A stretch of 64,000 nt of DNA, taken from assembly GCA_045598045.1 (NCBI GenBank), contig JAZLLG010000073.1, positions 29,460 through 93,459 of the forward strand, given 5' to 3'. The DNA comes from RGIG3528 sp045598045 (GTDB lineage: Bacteria > Bacillota > Clostridia > Lachnospirales > Lachnospiraceae). The translations under genes were made by a program, and so were the position numbers. The notes beneath the pieces were generated by a model. The model made no database searches. It saw only the letters and a program-made list of their open reading frames with translations, and was not told the DNA's origin. Below, piece after piece: positions 8,884 through 16,239 of the stretch; within the stretch, counting starts at the first letter, position 1, and each line of letters starts with the position of its first letter.

Positions 8884-8902
8884 GGGCGGTTCATCACCGC
8901 CC
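8884..8902 (-). terminator. Hairpin between CdaR-type regulator and ftsE
   Basis: GGGCGGT, five-base loop, ACCGCCC directly after the regulator stop on the minus strand, followed by an interrupted T run (TTTGCTTT). A TATAAT at 8871-8876 just after it may start ftsE transcription, though no good -35 is visible. A second 7-bp inverted repeat (8838-8844 and 8864-8870) lies in the ftsE leader. Confidence 0.45.
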
Positions 8903-8911
8903 GTTGTAAAC

Positions 8912-10012
8912 TTATTTGCCGACCGTAGGATCGGTGTTTTCAATGTATTTCATGTACTTGACTACCATGAGTGCAATCTTAAAAGCGACTGCATCGTCAA
9001 AGTTACGAAGGTCAAGATTTGTTTCTTTCTGAAGTCGGTCAAGTCTGTAAACAAGAGTGTTTCTGTGAATGTAAAGGTTTCTGGATGTTTCCGAAACGTT
9101 AAGATTATCCTCAAAAAACTTGTTTACGGTGCTGAGCGTTTCTTCGTCGAAATCCTCGGGAGAGATGCCTTCGAACACTTCTTTTATGTACATCTTGCAA
9201 AGTGACATGGGAAGCTGGTAAATGAGTCTTCCGATGCCGAGCTTTGAGTATGCAATGATATTCTGATCCGAGAAGAATATTCTGCCGACCTCAAGAGCCA
9301 TTTTGGACTCCTTGTATGATCTGGAAACATCACGGATGTCGTTTACTATTGTACCGTAAGCAACATTAACTCGGGACATTGCTTCCGTGTTAAGCATATC
9401 GAGGATAACCTTGCCTGTTTTTTCAAGATCCTCGTAGGACTCTGTAGGCTTCAGCTCCTTAACAACGATGATGCTCTTTTCGTCAACGGCAGTTATAAAA
9501 TCATGTGTCTTTCCTGCAAAAAGGCTTCTGACGGTTTCAAGAGCGCCATTGTCCTTGTCCTGATGCGTTTCTATGGTGTACACAACACGACGTGCTTCGG
9601 TATCGATGTGGAGCTTTTTGGCTCTGTTGTAAATGTCCACCAGAAGAAGGTTGTCAAGAAGAAGGTTCTTGATGAAATTGTCCTTGTCGTAACGTTCCTT
9701 ATAAGCCACTGTAAGACTTGAAATCTGGAATGCCGCAAGTTTACCCATCATATAAACGTCGTCGCTGTCACCACGGGCAACAATAACGTATTCAAGCTGT
9801 CTCTCATCGTATACTTTGAAGAACTGATTGCCCTGCATAACCTGACTGTCCGCAGGTGAATCTACAAATGCCGTAACCGCCTGTTCGAAATTCTCGGAAT
9901 TCATGATTGTTGTGGCAAGTACCTTGCCTTCAACGTCGCATACACAGATGTCAGCTCTTGCTATCGATTTGATGCCTTCTATTGTACTTTGTAAGACCTG
10001 ATTTGAAATCAT
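8912..10012 (-). CDS. CdaR/PucR-type transcriptional regulator
   Basis: A 366-residue regulator. The N-terminal 130 residues resemble the sugar-diacid recognition region of CdaR (ARADICVCDVEGKVLATT), a middle region (about 130-280) is GGDEF-like in shape, and residues 295-355 carry the PucR C-terminal HTH (NVSETSRNLYIHRNTLVYRLDRL). AAGGAG is six bases before the ATG and a strong promoter lies upstream. No sugar-acid genes are adjacent, so its ligand is unknown. It precedes ftsE on the same strand but a hairpin separates them. Confidence 0.85.
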   Translation of the reverse strand: MISNQVLQSTIEGIKSIARADICVCDVEGKVLATTIMNSENFEQAVTAFVDSPADSQVMQGNQFFKVYDERQLEYVIVARGDSDDVYMMGKLAAFQISSLTVAYKERYDKDNFIKNLLLDNLLLVDIYNRAKKLHIDTEARRVVYTIETHQDKDNGALETVRSLFAGKTHDFITAVDEKSIIVVKELKPTESYEDLEKTGKVILDMLNTEAMSRVNVAYGTIVNDIRDVSRSYKESKMALEVGRIFFSDQNIIAYSKLGIGRLIYQLPMSLCKMYIKEVFEGISPEDFDEETLSTVNKFFEDNLNVSETSRNLYIHRNTLVYRLDRLQKETNLDLRNFDDAVAFKIALMVVKYMKYIENTDPTVGK

Positions 10013-10046
10013 AACCGCTCCTTAACGTGGATACTCATACAAGGTT

Positions 10047-10075
10047 ATTTTAGCAATATTCGATGTTAATGTCAA
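10047..10075 (-). promoter_or_regulatory. Sigma-A promoter of CdaR-type regulator gene
   Basis: Minus strand TTGACA, 17 bp, TAAAAT, 35 bp before the start codon of the regulator. A near-consensus vegetative promoter. Confidence 0.75.
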
Positions 10076-10083
10076 AGAATTTA

Positions 10084-12753
10084 TCACTCACTTCTCAATG
10101 CTTCAACAGGGTCTTTCTTTGCTGCCATCCTTGAAGGTACCAGTCCTGCAATAACCGTAAGCAGAACGCTTATAAGCACAAGAATTCCGGCATATGTAAG
10201 CGGCAGCGCGGCAATATTTCCGAGTCCCGAGAAATGGTCGATTATCATGTTTATCGGGATGTTCAGAACCATTGTTACTCCGACACCGAGAAGTCCGGAA
10301 ACAAGGCCTTCAATAAGTGTTTCCGCATTGAACACTCTTGAAATATCCTTTTTGGATGCGCCTATAGATCTGAGGATACCGATTTCCTTTGTTCTCTCAA
10401 GTACGGAAATGTAAGTGATAATTGCAATCATTATGGATGATACGACAAGTGAGATGCTGACGAACGCAATAAGCACGTAGGTTATGGCGTTGATAATCTT
10501 ACTTACCGAGCCCATAAGAATGCCCACATAGTCGGTGTAGGAAATCTTTCCGGCTTCATTTCCTTCAGCTTTGCATTTGTCGTTATATGCAGTAATTTTA
10601 TCTTCTATAAGGTCCTTGGACTCAAAGTCCTTGGGGAAGATACTGATTGCAGACGGATGTGAAAGATCGCAGACGCCAAGCAGTTTAAGGTTGCCTTCAT
10701 AAGTGGCATTCGAAACCGCGTTGGCTGCATACTGTTTCATAAGTGCCTGAATTTCTTCCTGGGAAAGAGATGCGAAATATGCCTGCTGTTCGGGAGTCAT
10801 GTCTGCCATAAGTGAGCCCATGTCCAGTGCACTTTGGCTTGCTTTTTCCGCCTCTTCCGTGCCGGTGAAGGGCTTACCGGTAAATACATCGGTGTTCGCA
10901 TCGGCCAGCTGTGCTTTAACAATCTCTGCCTCATTTGTCTTTTCGATAACATACTCCGTTAGCTCCTTTGTGTAGCCCACGACCTTGGAAATTGCTGTTG
11001 CAGCGGCATTTTCGGCAGGTCTGATTATTCCGACCACCTTAAGTTCAAGAGCTTCGTCAAGAACACGGGCAAACTCAGGTGAATCCTCTTCGATAACATC
11101 CCAGGTGTTTGTTTTTTCGTTGTACTTGTAATAATCACTGTCTGTGATGCACTTGAAAGTAAGATTGAGGATTTCATCGTAGGAATACTCATTCTCACCG
11201 CTCTTTTCGATTGTTTCGCCCTTAAGGAATGCAGAAAGAGTAGACTGATCCTTTAAGCCGAGTGTGTAAAGAGCCGTATCTTCAACGTAGTTACCGCCTC
11301 TGATAACAAAAACGAGTTCATTCTTGTTTTTAGGCCAATGCCCCTTTACCACTTCATATTGCTGTGAAAGGAGTTCTTCATTGTCCATTATTTCACAGAA
11401 AACATCGAGGTCCGTAGCACCTCCGCCCATAAGTGACATCGAACTCATACTTGAATACTGGGCATACATGTTAGACATATTGCTCATTCCCATTGAATCC
11501 ATCACTTTGGAAGGATTAACGCGGAGTGTGTTTCCAAAAAGGTCCTTGCCATACATCTTTATGTTTACGTCATATGAATACTGTATGTCGCTTACAAGTT
11601 CACTGATGCCGTTCTGTTCATCATCAAGGTACTTCTTGAATTCTTTAAGATCGTTCTTTGTTTTTTCCGAAACAAGAGCGTTATACATGTCAAGAGTAAC
11701 CTCAAGAGCTTTTACAACCTCGCGCTCGGCAGGTGTTTTCTTTTCGGTTTCACCTTTTTCTTCTTCGTTTTCACGGTCACCGACCATCGACTTTACAAGA
11801 GCGGACATGTCTATGGTTTCACTCTGTATCTGAACGGGATAGTTTGAAAGAGTATCCTCCTGGACTTTATCGATGTATTTTTGGAAACCGTCCGAAAGAG
11901 ACAAAATCAACGCAATTCCGATAATGCCGATAGCACCTGCAAAAGCAGTCAGGAAGGTACGCCCCTTCTTTGTCATAAGATTGTTGAAGGAAAGTCCAAG
12001 CGCCGTACTAAAGGACATTGAAGCTTTCTTGCCTTTATTCTTAGATGATGCGTTAACATCCTCATCAACTTCGTCTTCAAAAGGTCTGGAATCGTCAACG
12101 ACAGTACCATCAAGAAGCTTTATGATACGAGTTGAATACTTTTCGGCGAGCTCCGGGTTATGCGTAACCATTATAATGAGACGGTCTGCAGATATTTCTT
12201 TAAGAATCTCCATAATCTGGACGCTTGTCTCAGAGTCAAGGGCTCCTGTAGGTTCATCCGCAAGAAGAATATCAGGGTCATTTACAAGGGCACGTGCAAT
12301 AGCAACACGCTGCATCTGACCGCCGGACATCTGCGAAGGTTTCTTTTTAAGCTGGTCACCAAGGCCAACCTTTTCAAGAGCTTCCTTGGCACGCTGTCTT
12401 CTCTCTTTCTTGGAAACACCCGAAAGTGTAAGCGCAAGCTCAACATTTGCCAGAACCGTCTGGTGAGGGATAAGGTTGTAGCTCTGGAAAACAAATCCGA
12501 TTGAATGGTTTCTGTATGTATCCCAATCCGCATCCTTAAACTTCTTCGTTGAACGACCGTTAATAATAAGGTCGCCGCTTGTATATTTATCCAATCCACC
12601 TATGATATTTAAAAGAGTGGTTTTTCCGCAGCCTGAATGTCCAAGTACCGATACAAACTCGCTTTTACGGAAATTAATGCTGACACCGTTAAGTGCGGTT
12701 ACTTTGGTATCACCCATGTCATAGACTTTTACAATATCCTTTAATTTTAGCAT
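10084..12753 (-). CDS. MacB-like ABC ATPase-permease fusion
   Basis: An 889-residue single-chain ABC transporter. Residues 1-225 are a LolD/MacB-type ATPase (GHSGCGKTT, MSGGQMQRVAIARAL, ILLADEPTGALD). A membrane helix near 265-285 is followed by a large extracytoplasmic region to about 740, then three membrane helices with an FtsX-like permease domain (about 755-885, with the ERTKEIGILRSIGASKKDI motif). Such fusions act as mechanotransmission transporters or peptide exporters rather than as importers. The external domain includes a Met/Ser-rich stretch near residues 430-450. It has its own promoter and no adjacent two-component system or membrane fusion protein, so its substrate cannot be read from context. 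Confidence 0.9.
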   Translation of the reverse strand: MLKLKDIVKVYDMGDTKVTALNGVSINFRKSEFVSVLGHSGCGKTTLLNIIGGLDKYTSGDLIINGRSTKKFKDADWDTYRNHSIGFVFQSYNLIPHQTVLANVELALTLSGVSKKERRQRAKEALEKVGLGDQLKKKPSQMSGGQMQRVAIARALVNDPDILLADEPTGALDSETSVQIMEILKEISADRLIIMVTHNPELAEKYSTRIIKLLDGTVVDDSRPFEDEVDEDVNASSKNKGKKASMSFSTALGLSFNNLMTKKGRTFLTAFAGAIGIIGIALILSLSDGFQKYIDKVQEDTLSNYPVQIQSETIDMSALVKSMVGDRENEEEKGETEKKTPAEREVVKALEVTLDMYNALVSEKTKNDLKEFKKYLDDEQNGISELVSDIQYSYDVNIKMYGKDLFGNTLRVNPSKVMDSMGMSNMSNMYAQYSSMSSMSLMGGGATDLDVFCEIMDNEELLSQQYEVVKGHWPKNKNELVFVIRGGNYVEDTALYTLGLKDQSTLSAFLKGETIEKSGENEYSYDEILNLTFKCITDSDYYKYNEKTNTWDVIEEDSPEFARVLDEALELKVVGIIRPAENAAATAISKVVGYTKELTEYVIEKTNEAEIVKAQLADANTDVFTGKPFTGTEEAEKASQSALDMGSLMADMTPEQQAYFASLSQEEIQALMKQYAANAVSNATYEGNLKLLGVCDLSHPSAISIFPKDFESKDLIEDKITAYNDKCKAEGNEAGKISYTDYVGILMGSVSKIINAITYVLIAFVSISLVVSSIMIAIITYISVLERTKEIGILRSIGASKKDISRVFNAETLIEGLVSGLLGVGVTMVLNIPINMIIDHFSGLGNIAALPLTYAGILVLISVLLTVIAGLVPSRMAAKKDPVEALRSE

Positions 12754-12793
12754 CTCTGTCTCCTATATGGCAAAAAATAGTCATTTTTGAATG

Positions 12794-12821
12794 ATTATAA
12801 AACTTATGTGTGAAAAATCAA
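12794..12821 (-). promoter_or_regulatory. Promoter of MacB-like gene
   Basis: Minus strand TTGATT, 16 bp, TATAAT, about 40 bp upstream of the ATG, which is preceded by AGGAG. Confidence 0.65.
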
Positions 12822-12857
12822 AGGAAATTTTAGAAAATTAAGCGTGAATAATTTGCC

Positions 12858-12887
12858 AAAAAAAGTCCCGGACTTTTGTCCGGGACT
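12858..12887 (-). terminator. Rho-independent terminator after UgpC-type ATPase
   Basis: Perfect 10-bp stem AGTCCCGGAC / GTCCGGGACT with a four-base loop, followed on the minus strand by six T residues. Confidence 0.9.
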
Positions 12888-12902
12888 ATGTAATCATTTG
12901 GA

Positions 12903-14048
12903 TTAATGGCAGATAATCTGCTCTGTTTCCTTATCGAAGAGATGAATCTTGGAAAGGTCAAGAGCAATCTTGATTGTATCGCCAACTCTTGCAGATGTAC
13001 GAGGGTTAACGCGTGCTGTGATATCAACTGTGTTGTTGTTGAGATCCTTAGTGTTGTTTCTGTCTTCAAGTGTGAAGTAAAGGAATACTTCTGCACCGAG
13101 AAGCTCGTATACTCTGATTTCAGCTTCGAATGTGCTGTCAGGAAGAGACTCGATAGCAACCTGCTCATCCTTGATGTCCTCAGGACGGATACCAAGAACA
13201 ATCTTCTTACCAACGTAACCACCATCAATGAGCTTCTTAGAACGTGCTTCCTGAAGTGTAACCTGACGGCCAACAAAGTGAAGTACGCAACGATCACCCT
13301 TCTGCTCAACTTCGCAGTCGATGAAGTTCATCTGCGGTGATCCCATGAAACCTGCAACGAAGAGGTTGCAAGGCTTGTCGTAGAGGTTCTGAGGAGAGTC
13401 AACCTGCTGAACAACGCCGTCCTTCATAACGATGATTCTTGTACCAAGAGTCATAGCCTCTGTCTGGTCATGTGTAACGTAGATGAATGTTGTCTGAAGC
13501 TTCTGATGAAGCTTGGAGATCTCAATTCTCATCTGTACACGTAGCTTTGCATCGAGGTTTGAAAGAGGCTCATCCATAAGGAATACCTTAGGATTACGAA
13601 CGATAGCACGCCCCATGGCAACACGCTGTCTCTGACCACCGGAAAGAGCCTTCGGCTTACGATCAAGGAGATGCTCGATGTCGAGAATCTTTGCTGCTTC
13701 ATGTACGAGTCTGTCGATTTCATCCTTAGGTGTCTTACGAAGCTTAAGGCCGAATGCCATATTGTCGTAAACGGACATATGAGGATAAAGAGCGTAGTTC
13801 TGGAATACCATGGCGATATCTCTGTCCTTAGGCTCAACATCGTTCATGAGCTTGTCACCGATCCAGAGTTCACCTTCTGTAATTTCTTCGAGACCAGCAA
13901 TCATACGAAGTGTTGTTGACTTACCACAACCTGAAGGTCCTACGAAGATAACGAATTCCTTATCTGCGATTTCAAGGTTGAAATCCTTAACTGCTACGAA
14001 GCCGTTAGGATATGTCTTGTTAATGTTTTTGAGTGATAAACTTGCCAT
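12903..14048 (-). CDS. UgpC/MsmK-type sugar ABC transporter ATPase
   Basis: A 381-residue ATPase of the MalK/UgpC/MsmK group: Walker A GPSGCGKST, signature LSGGQRQRVAMGRAI, Walker B VFLMDEPLSNLD, and a C-terminal TOBE region (about 235-370) that contacts permease loops. It has its own leader and a strong terminator and no permease or binding-protein genes beside it, so it is probably a shared ATPase serving several sugar transporters encoded elsewhere, as known for MsmK and MsmX in Firmicutes. Sugar identity cannot be told. GGAGG lies upstream of the ATG. Confidence 0.93.
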   Translation of the reverse strand: MASLSLKNINKTYPNGFVAVKDFNLEIADKEFVIFVGPSGCGKSTTLRMIAGLEEITEGELWIGDKLMNDVEPKDRDIAMVFQNYALYPHMSVYDNMAFGLKLRKTPKDEIDRLVHEAAKILDIEHLLDRKPKALSGGQRQRVAMGRAIVRNPKVFLMDEPLSNLDAKLRVQMRIEISKLHQKLQTTFIYVTHDQTEAMTLGTRIIVMKDGVVQQVDSPQNLYDKPCNLFVAGFMGSPQMNFIDCEVEQKGDRCVLHFVGRQVTLQEARSKKLIDGGYVGKKIVLGIRPEDIKDEQVAIESLPDSTFEAEIRVYELLGAEVFLYFTLEDRNNTKDLNNNTVDITARVNPRTSARVGDTIKIALDLSKIHLFDKETEQIICH

Positions 14049-14249
14049 TTTGTCCCTCCTGATTTTTATTCTTTATTTAGAAAGATAAACAATACACACT
14101 TATTTTACACTAAAACCTTAAGAAACTCTATTGATTTTTTAACCAAATAATAGCGTTTTATTTTGTGTACATTGTCCATTCCCTTACGTTTTCTTTGTGA
14201 AAGTTGCCCAAATTGCCCATGCGCATTTTATGCAATATGTCCAAATGAA
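14049..14249. other. AT-rich leader and intergenic region of UgpC-type gene
   Basis: No gene seen. It contains a TAAAAT box about 50 bp before the ATPase start on the minus strand, without a convincing -35, and a direct repeat TTGCCCA at 14204-14210 and 14213-14219 (9-bp period). The repeat could be a regulator site; unproven. No terminator is visible after the exported protein gene. Confidence 0.3.
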
Positions 14250-14675
14250 TTACTTTGCAGAGAAAACAAGCCCATCGGAACCCATTTTTAAGCCGCTGTT
14301 GTCAGACGGCACAAGATATTCGTGGTATGGTTGAACTGTGCCACCACTCTTCAAAAGATTACCATCCGTAAGGTCGACGAGGCTTCCTTTGGCGGTTGCG
14401 TTGCCGGAATAAAGAACAAATTTCCCACCGGCAGGAAACGTCAGGCTGTCGCCCTTGGCCGCACCATTACAGCTATAGCTTCCTCCAAGCTCTGAAAGTC
14501 TTTTTTCGAGGTAGCTGTCGGTGATAAGAGGGTCCGTCATGGAGCCTGCTTCGCCGTTTGCCGCACCTACTCTCGTACCGACTCCGAAAGCAACCGCTGT
14601 AAGAACGATTGTCAATGCGATAAAGCATGCTACCTTTATCCGGGATGTTATTCTTTTTTCGTTATTATTTATCAT
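14250..14675 (-). CDS. Exported protein with DPLITDSYLEK motif
   Basis: A 141-residue protein of unknown function. Residues 15-40 are a hydrophobic signal or anchor; the rest should be outside the cell. It carries the phrase SMTDPLITDSYLEKRLSEL, a pattern I recall from small exported clostridial proteins, followed by a Gly-rich beta-type region (FPAGGKFVLYSGNA, then KGSLVDLTDG). Its start overlaps the SDR gene stop by four bases (ATGA), so the two are translationally coupled. I cannot name a function. Confidence 0.75.
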   Translation of the reverse strand: MINNNEKRITSRIKVACFIALTIVLTAVAFGVGTRVGAANGEAGSMTDPLITDSYLEKRLSELGGSYSCNGAAKGDSLTFPAGGKFVLYSGNATAKGSLVDLTDGNLLKSGGTVQPYHEYLVPSDNSGLKMGSDGLVFSAK

Positions 14676-15397
14676 ATCATTCCACCATCCATACGGATAA
14701 TCTGTCCGGTCAGATACTCCTTGCCTTCGCAGAGTGAAACCACAAGCTCGGCCGCCTCTTCCGGAGTTCCGAAACGTCCTGCCGGGATTTCATCAATGAG
14801 GGCATTTCGCTCTTTTTCGGAGAAGCATCTGTTCATATCCGTGTCAATGACACCAAGCGACACTGCATTTACTTGAATGTTTGAAGGTGCAAGTTCCTTT
14901 GCAAGTGCTTTGGTAAACGCATCCACAGCACCCTTTGTGGCAGAATAAGCCACTTCGCACGAAGCTCCGACTTGTCCCCACATTGAGGATATGTTGATGA
15001 TTTTGCCACTCTTCTCTTCAATCATCATGCGCGAAGCTTCTCTTGAGCACCAGATAATGCCGTCAAGATTCACTCCGCAGACCTTTCTCCACTCTTCGTC
15101 TTTCATATCGGTAAAAAGCCCGATAAGCGATATTCCGGCGTTGTTCACAAGAATATCGATGCGTCCGTATTTCTTTTTTATGTCGGCAAACATTTTTCTT
15201 ACAAAATCAGCGTCGGCAACGTCTCCGATATATTCGGAAACATCTGCGGCAACACCCTTTATTTCCAGTGAAAGACTGTCAAGACGCTCTTTCCGTTGCA
15301 CACAATTAATGCATACATTGTATCCTTTTTTTGCGAATTCGGAAGCAATCGCCCTGCCTATGCCGCGTGATGCTCCCGTAATAAGAACAGTTTTCAA
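14672..15397 (-). CDS. FabG-like short-chain dehydrogenase/reductase
   Basis: A 241-residue classical SDR. It has the cofactor motif TGASRGIGRAI, NNAG at 85-88, and catalytic S138, Y151 and K155 (YSATKGA). The C-terminus GQIIRMDGGMI is typical of FabG. No acyl-carrier or fatty acid synthesis genes lie nearby; instead it sits between two membrane-anchored proteins with four-base overlaps on both sides, so it may act on an envelope precursor or be a second FabG copy. Substrate unknown. Confidence 0.9.
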   Translation of the reverse strand: MKTVLITGASRGIGRAIASEFAKKGYNVCINCVQRKERLDSLSLEIKGVAADVSEYIGDVADADFVRKMFADIKKKYGRIDILVNNAGISLIGLFTDMKDEEWRKVCGVNLDGIIWCSREASRMMIEEKSGKIINISSMWGQVGASCEVAYSATKGAVDAFTKALAKELAPSNIQVNAVSLGVIDTDMNRCFSEKERNALIDEIPAGRFGTPEEAAELVVSLCEGKEYLTGQIIRMDGGMI

Positions 15398-16155
15398 TAT
15401 TTCAGCTCCTCAATCAGCTCTTTTGCTGCAATCGTACCAATAATGTAATCCGTTTTGTCCCATTCGCCGTTTATTACGCCATCGTCCTCGAACGTGCAGT
15501 CACGGTAGATTTCATAATACATCCTGGCTTCCGAAGCGTCAAGGCTGCTTTCTGCCTTGGATGTAATCGCATCGAATACCTTAAAAAAGTCGTCGGGATT
15601 GTTGCCTGATTTATCGTACCCTTTTTTCATCCACATTTCAAAAAGTTCTTCGTCCATGGCAACCCAACAGTCTGCATTTTCTCCAAGCGCCTCGGAGAGT
15701 ACCTTTGCCATGCCTTCAAAACGATACGTTTTTGAAAAATGGGAATCAAGCTTCGAAACCTTCACAAACTGGGGAAGCGTAGGTGAGTAAGAAAGAAGTT
15801 CCTTGTACAGCTCATCCGAAACGGAAACTTTTGAAGATTTCGGTATTTCAAGGAAATGAACTTCCTTCTTCGGTGAGTTCAGAATTTCCAAATACAGGCC
15901 CGTTATTTTTTCTTCGTTAAGCGTGTAGATAATGCGAAGGCTCCTTGATTTGACTATTCCGTTATTATCCTCCGTGATTTGCGCAGACGTTTCCGGCTCT
16001 ATTTCTCCCCGCAAAAGCCTCTCACTTAGTTTGTCGTTTCCAAGGGGAATATTAAGCTTTTTTGCCGTGCCCAAAACAAACGTTGTTACAACTGTAACGC
16101 CGATAAGTAAAAGCACCAAAGCAAAGAATATTCCTGTTGTACGTTTTGTTCTCAT
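15394..16155 (-). CDS. Membrane-anchored protein, faintly LCP-like
   Basis: A 253-residue protein with one N-terminal membrane helix (about 8-30) and an extracytoplasmic remainder. The region around 80-160 (ITGLYLEILNSPKKEVHFLEIPKSSKVSV) faintly resembles the start of a LytR-CpsA-Psr domain, but the arginine-rich substrate motif of that family is not evident. First gene of a three-gene operon with the SDR and exported protein. No clear ribosome binding site. Function unknown; an envelope role is inferred from topology only. Confidence 0.7.
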   Translation of the reverse strand: MRTKRTTGIFFALVLLLIGVTVVTTFVLGTAKKLNIPLGNDKLSERLLRGEIEPETSAQITEDNNGIVKSRSLRIIYTLNEEKITGLYLEILNSPKKEVHFLEIPKSSKVSVSDELYKELLSYSPTLPQFVKVSKLDSHFSKTYRFEGMAKVLSEALGENADCWVAMDEELFEMWMKKGYDKSGNNPDDFFKVFDAITSKAESSLDASEARMYYEIYRDCTFEDDGVINGEWDKTDYIIGTIAAKELIEELKY

Positions 16156-16193
16156 AAGCAGTCCGTCGTCTTTATACTTGTTTACATAATAAC

Positions 16194-16225
16194 AAAAGAG
16201 AGGCTCCCTTTCAAGGGAACCTCTC
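16194..16225 (-). terminator. Terminator after EF-G paralog
   Basis: Minus strand GAGAGG-TT-CCCTT stem pairing with AAGGG-AG-CCTCTC (one mismatch), followed by TTTTG. Lies 15 bp after the stop codon. Confidence 0.8.
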
Positions 16226-16239
16226 GGATTAATACATTA

